Source: Streptococcus sp. Marseille-Q6470 (lineage in GTDB: Bacteria > Bacillota > Bacilli > Lactobacillales > Streptococcaceae). From it: a DNA stretch of 64,000 nucleotides. The position numbers and the translations under genes were made by a program. Under the pieces are notes generated by a model that had not been told where the DNA came from, did no database searches, and saw nothing but the letters and a program-made list of their open reading frames with translations. Below, in pieces: positions 28,063 through 36,554 of the stretch. The stretch covers positions 310,001 to 374,000 of the forward strand of contig NZ_OX336385.1 of the NCBI RefSeq assembly GCF_946902905.1, read 5' to 3'. How positions within the stretch are numbered: the stretch's first letter is position 1; every line of letters starts with the position of its first letter.

Positions 28063-28093
28063 AAAAGATATCCATTTAACATGGATATCTTTT
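28063..28093 (+). terminator. Terminator after lplA
   Basis: AAAAGATATCCAT pairs perfectly with ATGGATATCTTTT across a 5-nt loop; the T-run is short. Confidence 0.7.
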
Positions 28094-28102
28094 ATCTTAG
28101 AC

Positions 28103-28131
28103 TTGATATTCAAAAATAATGAGAGTAGAAT
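28103..28131 (+). promoter_or_regulatory. Promoter of the 213-residue unknown gene
   Basis: TTGATA (28103-28108), 17-bp spacer, TAGAAT (28126-28131). Confidence 0.75.
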
Positions 28132-28168
28132 AAAGAGGAAATCTGAACAAAAAAGGGGATCATATTCG

Positions 28169-28810
28169 ATGATGAAAATTCCAATGGAAAAACTTGGTCT
28201 ATTTGAACAGTTAGACCGTATAGTAGTGGCTTTTTTTAGCAAGCAACAACCTTCAAGTCCATATGATTTGAATATCAGTATTACACAAGAACACCTTGAC
28301 CAGAAAAAGCAAGAGCTAGAACCATTAGGCTACCAAGCTGTCCAACTACCATTAGGAATGGCTTTAGATAATATCATTCAGCAACCTCATTATAAAAACT
28401 TAATCATTGGTGGGCTTGCTCCCGACGAAATTATAGTCAGCAAAGAAGAATTAATGCCTATGAAAGATATTGTGGACAGTTTTTGTATTATGTACGCTGC
28501 AGCGAATAACAGACTGGAAAATAGTAAGGCTTATGAATTAATGAAAGATAAGACGGTTTATTTTATTGGTAAACTATTTACAGATATTCCAAAAGACGGT
28601 GATGAAATTGCTTATTTAGGAATTGATCGAATAGCGAGCGATGGTACACCATATGAAGCTGTTAAATGCTTTCTAACGGAGGAGAGTGCAGAGAGATTCA
28701 ATGATGAAAAAAGACCGGTCACCCCTGCAAACTTGGCCTATCTAAAATCATTTTGGGGAAAACCAGTCATTATTGAGCCGCACCGTAATTATTGGATCGA
28801 ATTTTTATAG
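28169..28810 (+). CDS. Uncharacterised 213-residue protein
   Basis: I do not recognise a family with confidence. The protein is soluble, with no signal peptide or membrane segment, and is rich in acidic residues. The C-terminus is the unusual KPVIIEPHRNYWIEFL. Weak resemblance to SseB-like proteins was considered but not established. The start at the double ATG (28169/28172) was chosen because the promoter lies inside the longer frame and AAAGGGG is 10 nt upstream. It is a single gene between its own promoter and a convergent terminator shared with xerS. Confidence 0.7.
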   Translation: MMKIPMEKLGLFEQLDRIVVAFFSKQQPSSPYDLNISITQEHLDQKKQELEPLGYQAVQLPLGMALDNIIQQPHYKNLIIGGLAPDEIIVSKEELMPMKDIVDSFCIMYAAANNRLENSKAYELMKDKTVYFIGKLFTDIPKDGDEIAYLGIDRIASDGTPYEAVKCFLTEESAERFNDEKRPVTPANLAYLKSFWGKPVIIEPHRNYWIEFL

Positions 28811-28814
28811 AAAG

Positions 28815-28860
28815 AATAAAAGAGCGTAAGATTCCATAAAAAATCCTACGCTCTTTTATT
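28815..28860. terminator. Bidirectional terminator between the unknown gene and xerS
   Basis: A perfect 14-bp stem (AATAAAAGAGCGTA with TACGCTCTTTTATT) has T-runs in both directions. Confidence 0.9.
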
Positions 28861-28895
28861 AATACTAAAACATTACATAATTTATATTATGTATC

Positions 28896-29966
28896 TCACA
28901 AACTATCCAAGGCATTTTTTTGCTCATCATTAACGATATGGGTATACAGGTCCGTTACTTGTGTGCTAGCATGTCCTAGTTGATGACTGACCAAAACTTG
29001 GGATTTGGTGGCATCATAGAGACGGGTAGCAAGAGTATGGCGGAGTTTGTGGGGTGTCACCCGGACTTTGAAGTCTTCTGAATACTTGGCCACCATCTTT
29101 TCAACACTAGAAGCATCAATACGGTTAGGAACACCTCGGTACAAGGTTAAGAAAAGGGCTGTATCGGTTTTTTCTGTCTTATAACGTTTGTCTCGAATAG
29201 CGAGATATTGCTCTAAATAAGGCTTAGCAAAGGCAGCGACATTAACCGAGTCTCGTTTTCCACCTTTTCGAGTAACGTCAATCACCATCATTTTGAGATT
29301 GAGGTCTCGAAGATCTAGGTTGACTGCTTCAGAGAGACGGACGCCAGAGGCAAGAAGAAGTGCGATAATGGCTAAATCTCTCTCTTTATTCTTATTAAAG
29401 GAAGATAAGGCGCGATTTGAGAGTGTTTGAGGGTATTCCTGGTCGATATAGTTCAAGAAACCTTCTGTCTCATCACCTAAAAAGAGCTTTTGCTTGATAT
29501 TCTCAGCGCGAGCAGCTAAGGTTTCTTTCTTTTTCTTGGTCGCAACCTTCTTCATGACATTCCGATAGAAATAAGGTTCCCCTTGCTCATTTTCAACTTC
29601 CTCAGTCAAATACTTATAAAGACTAGAAAGTGCTGAAAGGGTCCGGTTAATGGTTGTTTGAGAGACCCCATTTTTCGTCGTATTGGCATTGAGCAGAGGA
29701 CGTTCACGTAAGTAAAGAATAAAAGATTCCATGTCTTTCTTGGTCATGTGCTCCAGAACGTCTAAGGGAATATCGGCCATGGTGTCAGCATCTGATATGC
29801 CAGATTCCAAGACCCAGGTGAAAAATCGATCGTATTCCTTTAAGTATTCGTACAAGGTCGTAAAACTGTATGGAACAGCCAGTTTCGATTGATAGTATTC
29901 TAGAACATACCAGGGCATGACTTGTTTGAGTTTATCGATACGTTCTAATAAGATCTCGCGTTTCAT
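28896..29966 (-). CDS. xerS: Tyrosine recombinase XerS
   Basis: This is the single streptococcal/lactococcal recombinase that resolves chromosome dimers at dif-SL. The 356 residues match the known length. It has an N-terminal SAM-like DNA-binding domain and a C-terminal catalytic domain with ASGVRLSEA (Arg), [12 protein letters not shown] (His, Arg), LGHAS and the nucleophile Tyr in DLYTHI. The ATG at 29966 was chosen over the in-frame TTG at 29978 because GGAG lies 6 nt upstream and pneumococcal XerS begins [11 protein letters not shown]. Its target site lies about 50 bp upstream, as in other streptococci. Confidence 0.96.
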   Translation of the reverse strand: MKREILLERIDKLKQVMPWYVLEYYQSKLAVPYSFTTLYEYLKEYDRFFTWVLESGISDADTMADIPLDVLEHMTKKDMESFILYLRERPLLNANTTKNGVSQTTINRTLSALSSLYKYLTEEVENEQGEPYFYRNVMKKVATKKKKETLAARAENIKQKLFLGDETEGFLNYIDQEYPQTLSNRALSSFNKNKERDLAIIALLLASGVRLSEAVNLDLRDLNLKMMVIDVTRKGGKRDSVNVAAFAKPYLEQYLAIRDKRYKTEKTDTALFLTLYRGVPNRIDASSVEKMVAKYSEDFKVRVTPHKLRHTLATRLYDATKSQVLVSHQLGHASTQVTDLYTHIVNDEQKNALDSL

Positions 29967-30016
29967 GTTTTTCTCCAAATCTTTCTATACTAGTAGTATA
30001 GCATAGCTATATATTT

Positions 30017-30048
30017 TTTTCAAGAAAATTATAGTTTTTCGGAAAGAT
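30017..30048 (-). other. dif: dif-SL chromosome dimer resolution site
   Basis: On the minus strand the site has two arms, TCTTTCCGAAAAA and TTTTCTTGAAAA, around CTATAA. Its position directly upstream of xerS matches the location and general sequence known for streptococcal and lactococcal dif-SL. It marks the replication terminus. Exact edges are uncertain by a few bases. Confidence 0.8.
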
Positions 30049-30107
30049 GTTATAGAGGGCTATATAGGAATGGATATCCTAATTTTATATAGATAAGTTC
30101 TAAAGTA

Positions 30108-30191
30108 ACCAAAAAAATTTTTTGAGCTAATCATTGTCAATTATGTACTTTATTTAAGTGAACACTGGAAATTTTTAAAGATGTTCATCTT
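30108..30191 (+). repeat. Left copy of an 80-bp direct repeat flanking the accessory segment
   Basis: From about TAACCAAAAAAATTTTTT to AAAGATGT it is roughly 80% identical by eye to 33112-33190. The core ATGTACTTTATTTAAGTGAA (30143-30162) also recurs at 30199-30218 and, in the right copy, at 33151-33170. About 3 kb of atypical DNA lies between the copies. Confidence 0.65.
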
Positions 30192-30251
30192 CTGTAAAAT
30201 GTACTTTATTTAAGTGAAAACTAAAAACCTTTCAAATGTACATTTTGACAA

Positions 30252-30290
30252 AATAAGAACACTTTATATTATTTAAAGTGTTCTTATTTT
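30252..30290. terminator. Bidirectional terminator near the zinc-ribbon pseudogene
   Basis: AATAAGAACACTTT pairs with AAAGTGTTCTTATT and a T-run follows on +. It lies just beyond the minus-strand pseudogene. Confidence 0.8.
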
Positions 30291-30950
30291 TTTATATCTT
30301 TTTTAAACTGTACAAAATGTTCTTGCTTTCTTCTGTATCCTTTGCAAATCGAACATGCCTTTTTATTTCTCTTTCTGTACATCATTCTTTCTTTAACTTG
30401 AATTTTATAACGATGTTCTGGATTTTCTTGACATATCCACCATACAGACATATTACTTAACTCTGTGATTTCAGTTGGATTTGCTATTAGGATGTTATCT
30501 AAATAATCACACTCATGCATTAGACTTTTGTTGTGTCGTTGCTAAGTCGTTAAATCCTTTTAAAACTTTTTGATTCCTACAATATGGACAAGAATTTTCT
30601 CTGTAAAATTTTTCTTTAATAACTTGCTGATAATCTCCAGTGCATACAGGACATTTCCACCATGCGATATATATTGAATTAACTCTTACTGAAGACATTT
30701 CTTGTTTATTTAATGTTGACCATTCTTTAATTAACCAAGGATGTGTTGTTTCAAGATCGTTATAACCTTTTGCAGTCTTTTTAAATAAACAAAATGTTAC
30801 CTCATCAGACTTTAATAAGTTCTTGCTACTCCAATAATCACATAATTCAGGATAAATATCTGAAATTGTATTATAGCCTTTTAATGCTTGTTCGTTATTG
30901 CAATATGGACAAGTATTAGGCACTTCTCTTCTAATTGGAATTGAACACAA
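30284..30950 (-). pseudogene. Degenerate zinc-ribbon (DUF4379-like) protein remnant
   Basis: Two overlapping minus-strand frames (30513-30950 and 30284-30520) together show repeated zinc-ribbon units of the DUF4379 type. Seen are NTCPYCNNEQALKGYN, then ETTHPWLIKEWS...WWKCPVC, SCPYCRNQKVLKGFNDLATT, and in the second frame WWICQENPEHRYK and ACSICKGYRR. The join needs a frameshift near 30515-30525, and the first unit lacks its own start, so the gene is both N-truncated and frameshifted. Such ribbons occur in phage or island proteins, often near nuclease domains; no nuclease part is left here. Confidence 0.65.
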
Positions 30951-31132
30951 GTATTAAACTTAATACAATTTTAACATTGCGGAAAAGAGGTGTAAAGAAT
31001 AAATACTCTGAAAAGCTTGTATACATTTTTGATTCGTGCACAAGTATGTAAATATTGTAAAACAATTTCAAAATGTGGTAGACTAGATATGAATTTTGAT
31101 GGACGATAATTAGGTCAGAGAAAAGGTTATAG

Positions 31133-32146
31133 ATGGAAAAATTAGTTTTTATCGGAATGCTAGTCTTCTTGGCAATTGTGTTTATTGGAATATTGTTTTG
31201 GCTTCGTTTTAGAATGAAGAACACCTTTGAGAACGGTGTTCCAATGTACGATGCCCCAGCAAATAATCAGACTAGGACCAGTAAGCTAAGCGTAGGAGAG
31301 TATGCAGTGCACATAATTTTAATACTAATTAGCGCTGTAATTGCCTTTAAGGTCATGAGCATGTTCCGTCATGGGGCGGCGCCAATTGGTGCTGCTATAA
31401 TCACACCTTCTATAATGTCGCTTTTCAATGCACGAAGGAGAACTGGGAAATCTTGGATGGGTATCGTTGCAGTGCTTATGGTATTCGTGTTTTTGATGTT
31501 TGTATATATAATTATAGGTCTACCTGATAACGCACCTCCACTTAAAATTGACGGAACTGAAATTCATCTTACAGAGACTAAGATTTCGGATTTGATGGAT
31601 AAGGGGTATGATATATATGTATCAAATAGTAAACAGGACTACCCCGAGTATGATGAGCTTTTGACATCGGGAAGCTATATTAAATACCAAGGAGCTGGGG
31701 TTAGCGTACCAAACGGCTTTAAGTCATATGACTCAGCAGTTACGCGATCTACCTATCTTCTTGTAAAGAAGAATGTAGTTCTCGGATGTATAGGTGTTTA
31801 CGGAGATAAGAGGAAGAGTACGGAGCTGAAGGACTGTGTAGTTACGCAGGTTTGCTTCGATTCTGAGTGCACAGCTGTTGCCAAAAAACATGGAATTTCA
31901 TATAATATAGATGGTATAGATTTGCTAAAGAAGCTTGACGAAAACGAGTTCACGAAAGTATTTGGGAAAAAAATATGGCTGACTCCAAGAGAGCCAAGAG
32001 ATGAATATTTGGGTCATTATGGTGTGCAGTGGGGAGCAGGTAACAATGAATTCTTTTGGAATCATTATTTTATGAATTTTGACCTTGATTCGAATAATGA
32101 TATAGTTAATTTTAATTTTAGTTCTAATATTGCAGCAGAGCGATAG
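31133..32146 (+). CDS. Membrane protein, paralogue of the one at 62832-63848
   Basis: This 337-residue protein has three N-terminal membrane segments (about 5-25, 55-75, 110-130) and an extracytoplasmic or soluble C-terminal domain of about 200 residues. It shares the order NNQTRTSKLSVGEY, SLFNARRRTGKS, IGLP.APPLKI, ETKISDLMDKGYDIYV and a C-terminal GVQWGAGNNEFFWN with the protein at the right end of the window. I do not know the family's function. Codon use is unlike the neighbours (many ATA, AGG and GTA codons), suggesting recent transfer. SD AAAAGG lies 6 nt before the ATG. It sits in the dif-adjacent segment next to pseudogenes. Confidence 0.75.
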   Translation: MEKLVFIGMLVFLAIVFIGILFWLRFRMKNTFENGVPMYDAPANNQTRTSKLSVGEYAVHIILILISAVIAFKVMSMFRHGAAPIGAAIITPSIMSLFNARRRTGKSWMGIVAVLMVFVFLMFVYIIIGLPDNAPPLKIDGTEIHLTETKISDLMDKGYDIYVSNSKQDYPEYDELLTSGSYIKYQGAGVSVPNGFKSYDSAVTRSTYLLVKKNVVLGCIGVYGDKRKSTELKDCVVTQVCFDSECTAVAKKHGISYNIDGIDLLKKLDENEFTKVFGKKIWLTPREPRDEYLGHYGVQWGAGNNEFFWNHYFMNFDLDSNNDIVNFNFSSNIAAER

Positions 32147-32173
32147 AAGAATTTGCAGGGATAATTAGGCAAA

Positions 32174-32500
32174 ATGAAAAAGAAAAAAGTACTAAGTAAG
32201 ACAAAGTATGCTATTTATCTTCTAGTGGTCCACCTTATATGCATACTTTTCACTATAAGCAAAATAATGATACCTTCATGGGGTCACTGGTTAGAGACGA
32301 CACGCTTTCTTTGGACAAGCTTTCCTACCTATGTATGCGTGTTAATAGCCGTTTTCCCAATGATATGCTTTTGGCCATATTTGATTAGTGCAGATTTTAA
32401 GCCGGGTACAGCAAAGACCTTGCTTGCGACTTTTGGTCTAATAGTAGGTAACGTGACTCTGATTTTGATATATACGACTATTTTGCACAAGGTATTATAG
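32174..32500 (+). CDS. Small membrane protein, likely partner of the preceding gene
   Basis: This 108-residue protein has a Lys-rich N-terminus and three hydrophobic segments. It starts 28 bp after the preceding gene and ends before a terminator, so both probably form one unit. It has the same ATA-rich codon use. No family recognised. An SD is weak (GCAGGGATAATTAGGCAAA). Confidence 0.65.
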   Translation: MKKKKVLSKTKYAIYLLVVHLICILFTISKIMIPSWGHWLETTRFLWTSFPTYVCVLIAVFPMICFWPYLISADFKPGTAKTLLATFGLIVGNVTLILIYTTILHKVL

Positions 32501-32505
32501 GTATA

Positions 32506-32531
32506 AAAAAATCCCTTTATAGGGATTTTTT
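32506..32531. terminator. Bidirectional hairpin terminator
   Basis: AAAAAATCCCT pairs with AGGGATTTTTT around a TTAT loop. It ends the two-gene unit on + and contains the stop of a minus-strand gene fragment. Confidence 0.85.
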
Positions 32532-32651
32532 GATTGCTTCAAGTAGCTCGTCATATTCTTCAAATGCTGGAACCTCTGGGTGATCCTTCTTGATTGATTC
32601 AGTGCTTCTAAACAAGAATCCTAGTGGGTGTTTTCCTTGAAAGAAGTCGGT
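32517..32651 (-). pseudogene. C-terminal fragment of an unknown gene
   Basis: A 44-codon open stretch on the minus strand reads QGKHPLGFLFRSTES to ELLEAIKKSL, ends in TAA within the terminator hairpin, and is cut off upstream at about 32651 by a stop codon. It looks like the true 3' end of a gene (stop plus terminator) whose body was lost when the transposase fragment arrived. Parent gene not recognised. Confidence 0.5.
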
Positions 32652-32664
32652 TTAATCGACGGTC

Positions 32665-32862
32665 AAGGCAGTTGATGACTTACTAGAAAATTGTTCTCAA
32701 TCCTATATTTTAGCTGATTTAGCTTATCTTAGCTATGAACTCAGAGAACAGTTGAAACAGAAAGGTTACCATCTTTGGGTGCCTTTACGTCAAAATATGG
32801 CAAGAACTAAACAACATAATCATTGGAAACTAATGGCTATGAGACGGACTATCTATCAATAA
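32665..32862 (+). pseudogene. Transposase fragment, DDE type, possibly IS982-like
   Basis: The frame has no start and reads KAVDDLLENCSQSYILADLAY, then LKQKGYHLWVPLRQNM, KQHNHWKLMAMRRTI and a stop after Tyr-Gln. This corresponds to the C-terminal part of an IS982-like or related transposase, where MRRTIE normally continues. Both ends are missing and no terminal inverted repeats are seen, so it is a dead IS scrap. The rest of 32863-33333 contains only TGTACA-rich AT sequence, a direct repeat and a terminator. Confidence 0.6.
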
Positions 32863-33111
32863 GACCTTAAATGAGTAGCAAAAAATGTACAATTGAACCA
32901 ATACTTCTTCTGCACCTATTAGAGTAAAAATGTACAAATCAATTCCTTAAATCAGATGATGTTATGAACTAGAAAATATACAAAATAACACTTCAAAATA
33001 ATGTACAAAATAAAAATAAAGTACACTCCTTAAAGAATGTACTTTATGCTTCTAATTCAGTTGTATCAATATTTTAGCTCTAGTTTAGTCAATTGTACAT
33101 AAACTTTTAGT

Positions 33112-33196
33112 ATTAACCAAAAATTTTTTTAGAGCTGATTATCCTCAATTATGTACTTTATTTAAGTGAAAACTAGAAATTGTTCAAATGTACATT
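33112..33196 (+). repeat. Right copy of the direct repeat flanking the accessory segment
   Basis: It corresponds to 30108-30191 (see there), with the shared core ATGTACTTTATTTAAGTGAA at 33151-33170, and TTCAAATGTACATT, which also follows the second core at the left end (30231-30244). Confidence 0.65.
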
Positions 33197-33262
33197 AACT
33201 TTTAGTTTTCTACCAATGTTTATTCAACACTTACTAAGTAACTTTTACATAACCTTAAAACA

Positions 33263-33298
33263 AAAAAATCCAAATCTTTTTGTTAATTTGGATTTTTT
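33263..33298 (-). terminator. Terminator of the CPBP protease gene
   Basis: A perfect 13-bp stem (AAAAAATCCAAAT with ATTTGGATTTTTT) lies 36 bp beyond the stop at 33334; it may work both ways. Confidence 0.88.
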
Positions 33299-33333
33299 AA
33301 GTATTTGATAGATATTTAAAATTATTCTAAATA

Positions 33334-34086
33334 CTAATTACTACGTTTTGTCTTATATTTAACTTTGCTGGACTTTGCTATAAAACACGATGCAACAATA
33401 ACAATAATTTTGATTAGATAGATTTCGTAATGAGCGTCACTAATAGTTAATTGAGAGAACACATTGATTATTGAATGTGTCATCACACAAATCCAGAGAT
33501 TTTTTGTTTTTAAATAAAGAGCTGAAAGAATGAAGGAATTTGTCAGCAACCCAAATAAAAAAGGTACTAATTGAAGATTGATTAGGGAGCCATCTATATA
33601 GAAGAACAATAAATGCCAAATTGACCAAATGATAAATGTTAAAAATGTTGCTTGAAAATAGTGTAACTTCTCTTGTAAAATTTGCTGAAATACGTATCTC
33701 CAACCGATTTCTTCCAATCCACCAAATACAATAAATTTGAAAAACATCAGAAAAGGAAGATACCAGATAAATTGTACGATTTCCCCTCCAAAAAATAGAA
33801 AAGAGAAATCAAGAATAATAAGAAAAAATGCTAATAAATAATTTTTGTAACTGGTCTGAATATTAAAAAAATCTTTTATTATTTTCTTTAAGTCAATCTT
33901 ATAATAGAAAATGGCAACAATGCTACCCCATAAGGCTGTAGAGATACCACCAATCATTATACCGAGAATATTTACTAGATCAGAACGAATAGCGAAATAA
34001 TTAAAGAAAAATACAACTAAACAAACTAATAACAATTGGCTAAAAGTTCCTACCAAATAAACTGAAAGAGCCTTATTTCTACTCAT
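33334..34086 (-). CDS. CPBP-family intramembrane protease (CAAX/Abi type)
   Basis: This 250-residue membrane protein has about seven hydrophobic segments. It carries the CPBP motifs EExxxR (E125, E126, R130 in GGLEEIGWRYVF), a second motif with H158 (FIIWSIWHLLFF) and a third in THSIINVF. In Gram-positive bacteria such proteins often give self-immunity to bacteriocins; no bacteriocin gene was seen nearby, so the role here is open. SD AAGGGAG lies 5 nt before the ATG. Single gene with its own terminator, at the right edge of the accessory segment. Confidence 0.88.
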   Translation of the reverse strand: MSRNKALSVYLVGTFSQLLLVCLVVFFFNYFAIRSDLVNILGIMIGGISTALWGSIVAIFYYKIDLKKIIKDFFNIQTSYKNYLLAFFLIILDFSFLFFGGEIVQFIWYLPFLMFFKFIVFGGLEEIGWRYVFQQILQEKLHYFQATFLTFIIWSIWHLLFFYIDGSLINLQLVPFLFGLLTNSFILSALYLKTKNLWICVMTHSIINVFSQLTISDAHYEIYLIKIIVIVASCFIAKSSKVKYKTKRSN

Positions 34087-34187
34087 AGCAACTCCCTTTA
34101 ATTATTTAAAAATATCCTAAAAAATATATTTGTACATAAATTATATTATGCAACAAATATATTCTCTTATCTTTTTGTTCTTAAAAA

Positions 34188-34208
34188 TACATAACTTTTT
34201 TTATGTTT
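34188..34208 (-). terminator. Terminator-like hairpin after the ClC gene
   Basis: ACATAA pairs with TTATGT around a T-rich loop, followed by A/T-rich sequence on the minus strand; it directly abuts the stop at 34209. The stem is short. Confidence 0.5.
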
Positions 34209-35759
34209 TTATAGTAACAAATCTTTCACTTTCCCAATCTCGCTTTTTGGAATAACAAGATGGATCATATCTCCTAAATACATTCTTGTTGAACCGTTAA
34301 CCGTCTTACGTTTTCCGTTATGAACTTGGGTTGTGATCAGAACGTTATGTGGTAAATTAAGTTCATGTACTTGCTTGCCTGCTATTTTATCAGAAACAGG
34401 AATTTCAATAAGAGTAACTTCTCCATCGTCACTTGCGGTTTCAGGTAACATTTTCTCCAGCATGGCTTCATATACTGGTGTTCCTTTTAGCAAATCCATA
34501 ACGATGTAAGCAACAAGAGTCACCATCCCTAAAGGCATAAGATTACGGATATCTCCGACCATTTCGGTCACAAGAATCATAGCCGTCAATGGTGCCTTTG
34601 ATATAGCCCCGAAATAGCCACTCATTCCAAGGATAACAAAGATAGGAAATTGCTGCTGGGTAATGAGTCCTAGATTGACACAAATAACACCTACTAAAGC
34701 ACCCAGTAAGGAACCTAGAGCTAAAATTGGTAAGAAAATACCACCTGGGAGACCACTTCCGTAACTAATCATGCTCCAGATAAAGCGAATGATAAAGTAA
34801 GTTAAGAGAATTTGGAAGCTATAATCTTGTTCTGTTAAGGATAAGACAACCTGATTTCCCCCACCAAGTATTTGAGGTAGGAATATTCCTACAGGAATAA
34901 TCAGGATAAAAGCAAAAATTGGATGATAAGCTTTGTCAATGTGAACCTTTTTCCCAATCCAATCATAAACTTTGCCGACATTCAGAACCGCTTTCTCATA
35001 AAGAAAACCTGAAAAACCAAGAAAAATGCCCATAAGCAGATAAATCCAATACTGGCTCAAACTCATAAGAGGGATATTATCAGGCATATCAAGCACGGGT
35101 GTCAAGCCAAAGATAAGAAGAGAAACAAAGTTTGCTACTAGACTAGCAGCCAAGGTAGAAACCCAGAAGAATCGTGAAAAATGGTGATAAACTTCTTCTA
35201 CTACAAATAATAACCCCGCAATCGGTGCGTTAAAGGCAGCGGCAAGTCCAGCAGCAGCTCCGCTTGCAATCAAAGAACGCTCCTCAACAGGGCTAGACTT
35301 GAGCCATTTAGCAATTCCTTTTCCTCCAGCGGCACCTAGCTGAATACTGGGACCTTCACGACCGAGCATGAGCCCACTCGCAATGGCCAAGATACCTAGA
35401 ATGTATTTCTTCCAGAGGACACTCCACCAGTTGAGAGACATGAGACCTTTTAACTCTGCTTCAACTTGAGGAATACCAGAACCTTTGATATCTTTCTCTG
35501 ACTTCGTTAATTTAGCACTAAGCCAGCTGATAAAAAGATAAAGAAGGAAAATGATTACTAGATTCCGTATCAGATTCTCCTGATCTTGATAAAGTTTTTG
35601 TACGATATGAAAGCCTTTTTCAATCAAATAACGAAAAGAACCTACAATAAGTCCCACCACTAATCCAACGATGATACCTCGTCCTACTTGAGAAAGTATC
35701 GTACTTGACGCAAAGGCAAATTCTTTCTTGGAACTAAGTGTTTCCGACTGTTCCTCCAT
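34209..35759 (-). CDS. ClC family chloride/proton antiporter with TrkA-C domain
   Basis: This 516-residue membrane protein contains the three ClC selectivity motifs GSGIPQVE, GREGPSIQLG and GSGLPGGIF..., with 10 or more hydrophobic segments. The last 80 residues form a TrkA-C-like regulatory domain. It probably exchanges Cl- or F- for protons. The gene lies 15 bp after rnhB and is probably co-transcribed with rbgA and rnhB. Confidence 0.92.
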   Translation of the reverse strand: MEEQSETLSSKKEFAFASSTILSQVGRGIIVGLVVGLIVGSFRYLIEKGFHIVQKLYQDQENLIRNLVIIFLLYLFISWLSAKLTKSEKDIKGSGIPQVEAELKGLMSLNWWSVLWKKYILGILAIASGLMLGREGPSIQLGAAGGKGIAKWLKSSPVEERSLIASGAAAGLAAAFNAPIAGLLFVVEEVYHHFSRFFWVSTLAASLVANFVSLLIFGLTPVLDMPDNIPLMSLSQYWIYLLMGIFLGFSGFLYEKAVLNVGKVYDWIGKKVHIDKAYHPIFAFILIIPVGIFLPQILGGGNQVVLSLTEQDYSFQILLTYFIIRFIWSMISYGSGLPGGIFLPILALGSLLGALVGVICVNLGLITQQQFPIFVILGMSGYFGAISKAPLTAMILVTEMVGDIRNLMPLGMVTLVAYIVMDLLKGTPVYEAMLEKMLPETASDDGEVTLIEIPVSDKIAGKQVHELNLPHNVLITTQVHNGKRKTVNGSTRMYLGDMIHLVIPKSEIGKVKDLLL

Positions 35760-35774
35760 AATTCTCTCCTTTAA

Positions 35775-36554
35775 TTATCTTTTACTAGTTTCTGAAATGA
35801 TAGATTTAATCGGTTCAAAACTTATACGATGAATGGGTGTAACTCCGTACTTTTCAATACCTTCTAGATGTTTAGCAGTACCATAACCAGCATTTTGAGA
35901 AAAATCATAACCTGGGAATTCCTGATCATAGTTTGCCATGATTTTATCTCTGGTAACCTTAGCAATGATCGATGCTGCTGCAATGGATAGGGAATTCGCA
36001 TCTCCTTTGATGATGGATGTCTGAGAAATCGGCAAATCCAACTTCATTGCATCAATCAAAAGGTGTTCTGGTTGAGGGTCAAGCTGAGAGATAGCTTCTT
36101 TCATGGCTAGTTTCGTCGCTTCATAGATATTGACCTGGTCAATGACATGATTATCCATAATCCCGATACCGATTGCTAGGGCATTCTCTTTGACTGCCTG
36201 AAAAATCTTCTCGTGTTTTTTCTTAGGAATTTTTTTGCTGTCATTTAAACCTTTAATTTTACAATTTTGAGGTAAAATAACTGCAGCAGCAACAACAGGA
36301 CCAGCTAAAGGACCGCGTCCGACCTCATCTACACCTGCAATTAAGCTAATACCTTGTGCGTAAAACTCTTTTTCATAGCTAAGCATAGCCTCTAAGCGAA
36401 AATTTTCATCGATTTCAGCTTGAATGGCTTTCTTACGCTTTTTAATTTCCTTTTGTACACCAGTACGAGAATCTTTTTCAAATTTCTTAAACAAGGGACT
36501 ATCAAGTTCAGTTATCTTTGCTATTTCTTCTTTTATTTCTTTAATCGTTGTCAT
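35775..36554 (-). CDS. rnhB: Ribonuclease HII
   Basis: It cleaves RNA in RNA-DNA hybrids, including single ribonucleotides in DNA. The 259 residues fit the family. The catalytic DEVGRG motif is at D76-E77, with [14 protein letters not shown] and the C-terminal GYGTAKH. Overlaps the 3' end of rbgA by 14 bp, giving coupled translation. Confidence 0.97.
   Translation of the reverse strand: MTTIKEIKEEIAKITELDSPLFKKFEKDSRTGVQKEIKKRKKAIQAEIDENFRLEAMLSYEKEFYAQGISLIAGVDEVGRGPLAGPVVAAAVILPQNCKIKGLNDSKKIPKKKHEKIFQAVKENALAIGIGIMDNHVIDQVNIYEATKLAMKEAISQLDPQPEHLLIDAMKLDLPISQTSIIKGDANSLSIAAASIIAKVTRDKIMANYDQEFPGYDFSQNAGYGTAKHLEGIEKYGVTPIHRISFEPIKSIISETSKR

Noticed and set aside
28875..28892. Palindrome ACATAATTTATATTATGT, with look-alikes near 24014 and 34134
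   Set aside because: The shared core is only ACATAA/TTATGT in AT-rich DNA; it can arise by chance or as weak terminators, and no common context links the three.
29967..29978. Longer xerS start at TTG 29978
   Set aside because: No SD for the TTG, whereas GGAG sits 6 nt before the ATG at 29966 and that start matches other XerS proteins.
30931..31224. 97-codon minus-strand ORF overlapping the start of the membrane protein gene
   Set aside because: Lies across the promoter and 5' end of 31133-32146, has no SD and no recognisable features.
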